Positions 7,101 to 13,900 of a DNA stretch of 18,298 nucleotides are shown in pieces (positions within the stretch are counted from its first letter, which is position 1; the number at the start of each line of letters is the position of its first letter). The translations under genes and the position numbers were made by a program. Below the pieces are notes generated by a model. The model was not told the DNA's origin. It saw only the letters and a list, made by a program, of their open reading frames with translations, and ran no database searches. The stretch comes from Calditrichaeota bacterium AABM5.125.24 (lineage in GTDB: Bacteria; Electryoneota; AABM5-125-24; Hatepunaeales; Hatepunaeaceae). Where the stretch lies: the NCBI GenBank assembly GCA_002127415.1, contig MWJR01000170.1, positions 1-18,298 of the forward strand, read 5' to 3'.

Positions 7101-9366
7101 ACAGAAAGAATATTTCAATAATCGAGAGAATAATGAATACAACTGGTTGAAGTATAGTGCTTATTTCCGGTCGATGAGTCACTGGGTGAAGTACGCTGGA
7201 TTCCCGTTCGGGGATAGAGTTACCACAGATAGTAACGGCAGACTCAAACATGATTTCCCGGTTGGCAATCGCGGAAAACTGAGCTTTGACACCTCAGTGG
7301 ATAGACATAAGCGTTGGAAAAAGAAGAGATTAAAAACAACCGGATTCTCTGATGAGAATCACGTTTTCAGGTGCCAGGGTGGCGGAGATATTAATCTGTA
7401 TAAAACTTTCCTGGAACAGGCACATGTGATTTTAAACTCAAATGGTCGATTAGGATTAATTGTGCCATCCGGACTATACAGTGATTATGGCACAGGGGAG
7501 CTTCGTGATCTATTCATCAATAATGCCAAGTGGGAATGGCTGTTCGGCTTTGAGAATCGTGAAGGTATTTTTGATATTCATCGTTCATACAAATTCAACC
7601 CGGTTATTATTGAAAAAGGCAGCAGCACTGGAACAATTCATACAGCTTTCATGCGCCGGAACATCTCCGATTGGGAAAAGGCTGACAAGTACATTACAGA
7701 ATATTCCCGAGAGCAGGTACTGCAATTCAGCCCATACTCAAAAGCAATATTGGAAATTCAATCTCAGCGTGATCTGGAAATCCTGACCAAGATCTACTCA
7801 AACTCGGTTCTGCTCGGCGATCAAAGCGAGGATGGTTGGGGGATTCAATACACGCGTGAATTCGATATGACGAACGACTCCAAACTCTTCCCACCCCGCC
7901 CTAAATGGGAGGAATGGGGCTATCGTCCTGATGAGTATAGCCGCTGGATCAAAGGACATTGGAAACCAATCGAAGAGCTTTATGCCGAGCTGGGCGTCCA
8001 ATCCTTGCCGGAAGACGAGCGCCGCGTGGCACAACCACCGTACGACCGATTGCCTATTCCCCGCGCCGACATACCCAAAGGGATTATCCTGTCGCGGGAA
8101 GCGGATTTCTACATCCATGAGGACGACATCCCGATTGTCAAGTTCAGCGATGCGTCCGGTAAACCATTGAAGATCAAACAAGGGCGCGGGAAGAATGCGG
8201 TCGAGGTGGAAATTGAAGGTCCAGCGGTGGCGTTACCTTTGTATGAAGGGAGGATGATCGGGCAATTTGATTTCAGTCAGAAGGGCTGGGTCTCAGGTAA
8301 AGGCAGGACTGCCGAGTGGCGAGATATTCCATGGGAAAGAAAAGTGGTCGATCCACAGTTTTTAATGGGAACTGAAGCTTCCAAGATAGCAATTGATGTA
8401 CCACTGAGACTGCCAATAATGAACATTGGGAGTGCTACAAATTCCAGAACAATTTATGCGACCGCCATTACTGATTTTCCCTGTAATCATGCCCTTAATC
8501 CTACGCGAGTTCGGAATTTAGAAAATGTATTCACTCTCAACTTGCTTCTTAATTCGTTCATGATTGACCATCAAGTAAGATTACGATTAACGGGATTAAA
8601 TATTAGTTTCTTTGTACTAGATGAAATTTCAGTTCCCTTACCTAGGACTGCTCAATTTTTGACAAGAATTGGAATTTGTCTAGGAATACCTGCTATTTCA
8701 TTTGCTCCTTATTGGATAGGTTTTGAAAAATATCTTAGTAAAGGTTCTTGGAAGAACCTGTGGCATTTATCACTAGGAGAACGAACAAGAAGTCGATGTT
8801 TTTCAGATGCATTGTTAGCAAGCACTATTGACTTATCTTGTTCGAACCTTAGTTTCTTGCTTAAAGCTTGCGATATGGACTCAACTACTCTTAGGAGCCC
8901 AGCAATTAATCCCAAAGGCTTCTGGCGTGTCGATAAGGACAAACCACCGGAACTTCGACAGACAGTCTTAACGCTTGTAGCATTCCAAGACCTGCAGGAG
9001 AAAATCGAGGCCTGCGGCGGCGACCGGGACAGGGGCATCGAAGCGTTCTTGAACCAGAACGATGGCGAGGGGTGGATGCTGCCGGAGACGTTAAGACTGG
9101 CAGACTATGGACTCGGGCACGACGATCGGGCAAAGGAACACCAGCCGGTGCGGTCGATGTTCGGACCACGCTTCTACGACTGGCAGCTTGCTCAGACACC
9201 GGAAGAATCGTGGCGTGAATGCCATCTTCATGCACGTAATTTGCTGGGTAAAGAAAAATACCAGGAGTTGCTGGATGAGATCGAAGGGAAACCGGCTGAA
9301 AAAAAAACTCCAATAAAGAATGAGAAAGAAGATCTTTACACAATCACTCACCTTGATGGAGATTAG
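4147..9366 (+). CDS. drmMI: DrmMI-like N6-adenine DNA methyltransferase (very large)
   Basis: I start it at ATG 4147 (MSVEHLKWWNS), giving 1739 residues, because GGGAGG lies about 7 bases upstream and the ATG overlaps the stop of the helicase gene. An in-frame start 30 bases earlier lacks such a site. SAM-binding motif I is CDPACGSGSF (~644-653) and catalytic motif IV is NPPW (~953), the order of gamma-class adenine methylases (Eco57I/PglX-like). The N-terminal ~400 residues resemble the front part of type IIG-like enzymes (AVVTNGFQWRIVF), but I see no D-ExK nuclease motif. Residues ~470-518 are a strongly acidic linker. Residues ~1410-1600 are the probable target-recognition region (NISFFVLDEISVPLPR) and are AT-richer than both flanks. 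In class 1 DISARM the DrmMI protein modifies host DNA as the self mark. It sits directly after DrmD, the expected order. It could act as a stand-alone PglX-like methylase. Confidence 0.85.
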   Translation: MSVEHLKWWNSIRHGGLFLDTQRLNELVKERLPEIPAYQQKTLRWESTRFTDNPDSTRSKFISFTLESICKYDIINGKWYRGSNIGTDWSRPGLTGEPIRPNHLWIGKSGGCVPVFIDSNKKLGIGRGKRIISRTLQWLRKGKEQIAVVTNGFQWRIVFAGLDYEAFCEWDIEQWFAEGDVTEELKGLIALLDPSLWVLEKDTETPRLVQAVNESRKGQADLSTVLGERVRQATEWLIQAHAPVLNNLEHIHDYNNIYLAAVRMVMRLVIILFAESREGLLPKDIEIYNNSYSLQGLRELLDRIAPYRRRERYSAWPRIISLMRLIYYGSHHEKLPVPSYGGELFAPGRQDDPDEIKKVIHLFEQSCFDNDVMSDFEVWQILDLLSRTKLKLRQGRAGMWVTAPVDFSSLGSEYIGILYEGLLDFELRTATEYEPVVFLSVGNQPALPLTSLENMDDKAIKNLLEKMKDTSTGEDSEGEAESEEPQEDEDSGESSDEEEVEEESIEEEVSDEEVIDDKRLVFRDRTHQWALKACEVGGLVKKPRGAMTPEKRMHYNRSLESKAKQLITKLVLPGEWYLVRWGGTRKGSGTFYTRPQLAIPTVHRTLLPLVYDPPLNKDYIPDPDAPGSSWIPKKPEEILSLTVCDPACGSGSFLLAALRYLTEALYESLILHDRVKDTAGHAILELIYGKDDRELLSKELLPCRYDDDRFEDLTKVVLKRYIVERCIYGVDLDPLAVELSRLSLWIETLDSGMPMTFLNHKIKIGNSLLGAWFDQFLHYPVMAWLREGGDKNHTNGVHYKKEEWTKSIAARRAEVRSNLIQFIDSRDFPQLFPLELPDVKAQHKAALDTLQEIHEIGIADVDLRAEKYQSLLDNPDYQQLKDAFDLWCAIWFWSPEQIDIAPLPTEFAQGNLSDDVWKIVRETAAERRFFHWELEFPDVFNDDSSGFDATLGNPPWDISKPKSQEFFSVLDPLYRSYGKQEAISKQKEYFNNRENNEYNWLKYSAYFRSMSHWVKYAGFPFGDRVTTDSNGRLKHDFPVGNRGKLSFDTSVDRHKRWKKKRLKTTGFSDENHVFRCQGGGDINLYKTFLEQAHVILNSNGRLGLIVPSGLYSDYGTGELRDLFINNAKWEWLFGFENREGIFDIHRSYKFNPVIIEKGSSTGTIHTAFMRRNISDWEKADKYITEYSREQVLQFSPYSKAILEIQSQRDLEILTKIYSNSVLLGDQSEDGWGIQYTREFDMTNDSKLFPPRPKWEEWGYRPDEYSRWIKGHWKPIEELYAELGVQSLPEDERRVAQPPYDRLPIPRADIPKGIILSREADFYIHEDDIPIVKFSDASGKPLKIKQGRGKNAVEVEIEGPAVALPLYEGRMIGQFDFSQKGWVSGKGRTAEWRDIPWERKVVDPQFLMGTEASKIAIDVPLRLPIMNIGSATNSRTIYATAITDFPCNHALNPTRVRNLENVFTLNLLLNSFMIDHQVRLRLTGLNISFFVLDEISVPLPRTAQFLTRIGICLGIPAISFAPYWIGFEKYLSKGSWKNLWHLSLGERTRSRCFSDALLASTIDLSCSNLSFLLKACDMDSTTLRSPAINPKGFWRVDKDKPPELRQTVLTLVAFQDLQEKIEACGGDRDRGIEAFLNQNDGEGWMLPETLRLADYGLGHDDRAKEHQPVRSMFGPRFYDWQLAQTPEESWRECHLHARNLLGKEKYQELLDEIEGKPAEKKTPIKNEKEDLYTITHLDGD

Positions 9367-9380
9367 AGGGATTTGCTTGA

Positions 9381-9422
9381 ATGAATTCTAAACCGGTACA
9401 TAACAAGCTGGAGGCATTTTGA
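9381..9422 (+). CDS. 13-aa micro-ORF ending on the start of the HEPN-like gene
   Basis: ATG 9381 opens MNSKPVHNKLEAF, and its TGA (9420-9422) overlaps the TTG start of the next gene as TTGA (9419-9422). GAGGG (9366-9370) lies 10 bases upstream, directly on the methylase stop. It is very short and may be accidental. I list it because its overlap pattern mirrors the micro-ORF at 801-881. Confidence 0.22.
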   Translation: MNSKPVHNKLEAF

Positions 9423-9988
9423 ACTCGATACGTTCCATGCGTGGTTTGGAAGTCTTTTACCAAGGACTTCCACAGGAGGTGCAAGATTATTACAAGCATC
9501 TGCCCGCCTTGTTGGATAATTTCGATTATAATGTTGGCTTGTCATATGTGTTTTCACTTTTGGAGAAAGGACAACATTTGGCTCTGTACTGCAGCATCGT
9601 GAAACTACATAGGACAAATAAGGTTCTGACCAGGAACGCATTGGAAGAACACCACTTTATTCGAAGAAGCTACCAGGAGATGTATAAACGCATTCTCGGT
9701 AAAAGTATCCCCGCGGATGCTCAGGATCTGTTTAATAAAGCTTCAAAAGTACGGGATAAACTTATGCATGGTAAAGATGTTTCGGATCATGAATTACGAA
9801 ATGCGATTGCACAAGTACTTAGTTATTCGGATAAGATTAATGAGCATATATATTCCATCGCTGCTTTTCGTCCCTACACTCCAAGCTTACAAGGCGTGTT
9901 CGGCAGATTGGGGACACTGGACAAGAAGGCAAGTCGCTGGATGCTTATCGGAATGGGATTTTTCAATAATTCTGGACAGGAGTCTTAG
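9419..9988 (+). CDS. HEPN-like protein with RX4H motif
   Basis: A 189-residue, mostly helical protein. The TTG start is chosen because GGAGG (9410-9414) lies 4 bases upstream. The first in-frame ATG (9437) has no Shine-Dalgarno sequence. The segment KVRDKLMHGK holds R112-X4-H117, the RX4-6H signature of HEPN domains, many of which are metal-independent RNases in defence and toxin systems. The surrounding helices (HHFIRRSYQEMYKRILGK, and DLFNKASKVRDKLMHG) fit a HEPN bundle. No MNT nucleotidyltransferase partner is adjacent, so it is not a classical HEPN-MNT pair. It is placed inside the DISARM-like operon between methylase and giant helicase and could be an RNA-cleaving effector or only a structural partner. 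The gene ends where the remnant of a helicase 5' end begins. The HEPN call rests on one motif and the helical pattern. Confidence 0.6.
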   Translation: MNSIRSMRGLEVFYQGLPQEVQDYYKHLPALLDNFDYNVGLSYVFSLLEKGQHLALYCSIVKLHRTNKVLTRNALEEHHFIRRSYQEMYKRILGKSIPADAQDLFNKASKVRDKLMHGKDVSDHELRNAIAQVLSYSDKINEHIYSIAAFRPYTPSLQGVFGRLGTLDKKASRWMLIGMGFFNNSGQES

Positions 9989-10082
9989 AAGGATTAAACG
10001 CAGTTTTCTGTGTTATCAACTGACTGCCTATCCGTTTTCTGATCCGCAATATTCGAAGTAAATGCGGGATCTGTTGGATTGA
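9989..10082 (+). pseudogene. Decayed copy of the 5' end of the giant helicase gene
   Basis: Frame 3 here reads RRIKRSFLCYQLTAYPFSDP, then four residues, a stop, MRDLLD and another stop. The N-terminus of the intact helicase (10956-11045) reads EKIIRSFLKYQLTAYPFADP, five residues, then MRRLLNLD. The two DNA stretches align without gaps at a constant offset of 966 bases. CGCAGTTTTCTG is identical (9999-10010 and 10965-10976), and the TAA at 10059 faces a CAG at 11025. It has no complete gene behind it and is a fossil of a second helicase copy, or of the original gene position. It borders the HEPN-like gene on the left and the 257-aa gene on the right. Confidence 0.85.
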
Positions 10083-10112
10083 ATTTTAAGCAGTTTTCAA
10101 TAGGAGGATATA

Positions 10113-10886
10113 ATGCAGTCCGCTGATGTAGTCAACGTTATCAGAGCACATAACGCTTCTATTTATCATGCGCATCAACTGCTTGATGCAAGGCATTACT
10201 TTCAACAAGGTGGGATATTATCAAGAAGCTTATTAACTGCACAGGCAGGATTTACTGCTTTCTTTACTGATCAAGTGGATCAGCAATATGGTGTGTTTAA
10301 CGCAACATTTTTTAACCTATTCGACATGGCAATAGGCGCTATTAATGGAAACGGAATAGGAAATTCATACGGACCAATCCTCTTCGTATTCAATCCTGAA
10401 GCGTTATTAGAAGCACAAGAAACAACAGTTTCAACAGTGACAATATCACAATTGAATGGAAGACCTATTCAGGAAGAAATAACACAAGCTTATTTACACG
10501 GCTGTTACAAAGCACCTGGCAGACCACAGGTCGTTTTTGATGATCGTCAATACACAGAATTAATATTCCGTGTTGAACGTGTTTCCTTCGACGAGTTAGC
10601 TGAAATAATTGTAGATCCCATCAGATACAATAATGCGTTTCTTCCCGATATTGTTAGAATTGAAGCTGAACAAGTTGGGCTGGCACCTGAAATTGTGCAC
10701 GAACGACAATTCAATTACGATGGAGAGAATGTGTTTCCAGAATTAATGACATGGATTGCAGATTCAAGAGGTGAGATGACCGAGCCAGAGAATCGTTCAC
10801 AATGGTTACAAAGAATTAACAGACGCCGAAATAGATTACTGACCTATGCACAGCCACTTTGGACTTCAACATTTCAGGAGATGTAA
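10113..10886 (+). CDS. Unrecognised 257-aa protein, candidate ART/DarT-like fold
   Basis: ATG 10113 has a near-perfect AGGAGG (10102-10107) 5 bases upstream, the strongest ribosome site in the operon. I do not recognise the family with confidence. Early residues read SIYHAHQLLDARHYFQQGGI, then LSRSLL. A His near the front followed by an H...GGILSR step recalls ADP-ribosyltransferase-like proteins such as DarT (YH...L..I...GGLLSR), and GVFNATFFNLFDMA could be the next strand-helix unit. A conserved catalytic Glu cannot be assigned from one sequence. There is no signal peptide, membrane segment or nucleotide-binding loop. It lies between the helicase remnant and the intact helicase, so it may be a later insertion. 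Its stop TAA shares its last base with an ATG (10886) that has AGGAG upstream. It is soluble and probably cytoplasmic. Confidence 0.75.
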   Translation: MQSADVVNVIRAHNASIYHAHQLLDARHYFQQGGILSRSLLTAQAGFTAFFTDQVDQQYGVFNATFFNLFDMAIGAINGNGIGNSYGPILFVFNPEALLEAQETTVSTVTISQLNGRPIQEEITQAYLHGCYKAPGRPQVVFDDRQYTELIFRVERVSFDELAEIIVDPIRYNNAFLPDIVRIEAEQVGLAPEIVHERQFNYDGENVFPELMTWIADSRGEMTEPENRSQWLQRINRRRNRLLTYAQPLWTSTFQEM

Positions 10887-10954
10887 TGAATCTGATTTTT
10901 ACTCAGAGGATAATTGGGATTAGACATGGCAATAAATCCGATTACATACACTGA
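10886..10954 (+). CDS. 22-aa micro-ORF overlapping the start of the giant helicase
   Basis: ATG 10886 overlaps the stop of the 257-aa gene (TAATG) and has AGGAG (10876-10880) 5 bases upstream, a better site than that of the helicase itself. It would encode MNLIFTQRIIGIRHGNK and a few more residues, stopping at 10952-10954, inside the helicase frame. It may be a relic of an older junction or a device that tunes helicase translation. It could also be chance. Confidence 0.22.
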   Translation: MNLIFTQRIIGIRHGNKSDYIH

Positions 10955-13900
10955 AAAGATCATCCGCAGTTTTCTGAAGTATCAGTTGACTGCATACCCC
11001 TTTGCCGATCCGCGCCTGCACGCTCAGATGAGGCGGCTTTTGAACCTGGATATAATCCGGCAGACGCCATTGATGAAAGGACCTTACGTCAGCCTTTCAC
11101 AGAGCTTTAAAGAAGGCGCGGCGGTGTCAAGCTTAGTATCCGAAGGAATTTTACATCTGCATCTGACCAACATTATTCCCGACGATATTAAGAATTTCTA
11201 TGGTCACCAGGAACGGGCAATCCGGTCGATTCACAACCGAAAGACAACTCTGGTCAGCACAGGTACGGGATCGGGGAAAACGGAGTGTTTCCTCTATCCG
11301 ATTATAAGCAGGTGCCTGGAGTTGCGCGATGAGGCTGCCACGCCTGGCATTATAGCTGTGATTGTTTATCCGATGAACGCTTTGGCGGAAGATCAGCTTG
11401 GGAGGTTAAGAGGTCTCCTTGCCGGCAGTGGAATCTCATTCGGGATGTATATCGGCAAGACGCCTGAATATGAAAGGGAAGTTACAGGGCATCGTCTTAA
11501 AGCAGGCAGCACTCACGCCGATTATGTCGAGGTGGTAAAACGCTATCATGATGAAGGTCGCGCGGACGCGGTGCATCCCCCCGAAGAAGTATGTTCTCGT
11601 GAAGCTATGCGGACTCCGGATAACCAGCCGCGGATATTACTGACCAATGTAAAACAGCTTGAGCTGCTTCTTACTCGTGGAACGGATGTTGAGCTGTTTG
11701 ACAATGCCCGGCTTGAATACCTGGTCTTCGATGAAGCCCACACATTCACCGGTATCATCGGCGCGGAGACGGCTTGTCTAATCAGGCGGCTACGAGCGTT
11801 TTGCGATAAAAGTGTTAATGATACAGTCTGCATTGCAACTTCTGCAACCATTGCTGATGAACGCGATCCAGATGCGGCTCGCAAATTTGCCTCTCGATTT
11901 TTCGGTGTGAATGCAGATGATATCGTAACTGTTCAGGAGGAATATGAGCAGGAAATTTGGGGAGAGAATCGGTTCATCCCCGAGGAGCCCTCAGAAAATC
12001 CAACAGAAATCCTGAATAAAACTCTGAAGGCAGTTGAATCTTCTAATCCAGATCCTGAAATTCGAGATTTATATTTGAAACTGACGGGGATTGTACTTGA
12101 AGGTGGGGACTGGCAGTTATCTCTCTATGATTCGCTTCGCTCCAATGATGTTGCATATCACCTCAGACTATATCTAAAGAGACCGCAGCCATTGTATCTG
12201 CTGCCTAATCTACTTGAACAGCAATTTGAGCGGAAGTTCACTGAAGAGGAGATAATCACATACCTGGCTCTGGGAGCAGCAGCCCATCGAGATGGCAGGC
12301 ATGTATTTCGACCGGTAGTTCATGCTTTTGTGAGGGGGATTCCTGGCGCTGTTGTAACGTTTCCAGACAGCAATGAACCGGTGATTTGGCTAAGCAGTGA
12401 GGATGAGATAGCTTCTCAAGGCGGTAAGGATGGGATGTGGCGGATTCCGGTACACACCTGTACAACCTGTGGTCAGCATTACTTTGTAACATACTTGAAG
12501 GACTTTAAGTTTTCAGGCACTCAACCGGAAGGCGGTCAGGTTGCAGAGGATGGATCAACATTTTGGGAGGCTTTAGATAAGGATCACGGCGGAAATCGGC
12601 TCGTCTTAGTTGATCAAGTAATTAGTCAAGAACCAGATGAGGATCTGGAAGAAGAAAACTGGTCTCATCCATTATACTTCTGCCGTTATTGCGGTTCAGC
12701 TCATAAAGACCAGACTCACCGCTGTGAAAACTGCGGTACAAAATGGGAATTGGTCAAGTTGTTCGTAATCCGAAGTCATACTGATAATCCTGGATTCTTA
12801 CGAAGCTGTGTTTCATGTAATTCACGTGGACGCAGGATTGGGAGTCGTTATCGTGAACCGGCTCGACAAGTCAGGGCGATTAATGTTTCAGATGTTCATG
12901 TGCTTGCACAGGACATGGTTCATCATGCCGAAAGACAGCGGTTGCTGTTATTTGCGGACAATCGCCAGGACGCTGCGTTTCAGGCAGGATGGATGAAAGA
13001 CCATGCCCGGAGATTCCGCTTGAGACGGCTCATGGCTGATACGATGAAAGATAAGCCCGTGTCAATTAGCGATATGGTTGTCAAGCTCGATGATATGCTG
13101 GATGATGATGACAATCTGTCAAGAGCTTTGATTCCTGAAGTCTGGCGGGTTGTGATAAAAGAAGGATCAGGAGGTGTTCACGAGGAAGAACGTCGTCACT
13201 TCTTAAGAATACAAGTTTTGCGAGAAGTCACGACAGCGGTGAACCAGCAACGCGGTCTCGAACCGTGGGGACGTTTGAAGGTCGATTATCGAGGTTTGGA
13301 GAGCGGTTCAGATTTTATCCAAAAATGGTCGAATGAACTTAATCTGCCAAGTGATGAGTTGAAGAATGGCATCGTCACATTACTCGATTTATTCAGAAGA
13401 CAACGATTGCTGTTTGATCCGCAACGAGAGATATTCTCCAAGTATTGGAGCGAAGGAGATAGAGAAATTCAGCGTGGTTATATGCCGATACCACTGTCTC
13501 CTCAGGGAATGAAACTCGTTGCAGATCCTGACGACAATAAGGGTAGAGTTAGATCGTGGATCAGCGCTCGAAGTACTCTTGTTTGGCAGATTGCACAGAA
13601 ATGGGGGGTGCCTGATGATTCAATTCGAGTGTTTCTTGAGGAGCTATGGGAGTATTTAACTGACAATGAAGTATCGATTATAATTCCAGTTACGTTAAAA
13701 AGCAGTCGAGATCGCGCTTTACCTAATTGCAGCGGTGTTTTCCAAATTGATTCCAGAAAGCTCATTCTTAACGAAAACCATGGCTATTACCAATGTAAGA
13801 AGTGCCGTAAAAAAGTCACTAACAGAACTCCTCGCAATCTGTGCATGGCTTGGTATTGTGATGGTGAGCTTGAATTTGTAAGCGAAAACCCCGACAACTA

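Noticed and set aside
8906..9343. Antisense 145-codon frame under the methylase 3' end
   Set aside because: It lies in a GC-rich stretch where spurious open frames are expected, and the sense frame continues the methylase with a sensible C-terminus.
9717..10061. Frame overlapping the HEPN-like gene and continuing past it
   Set aside because: Its front is an out-of-frame reading of the HEPN-like gene. Only its tail is meaningful, and that is annotated as the helicase remnant.
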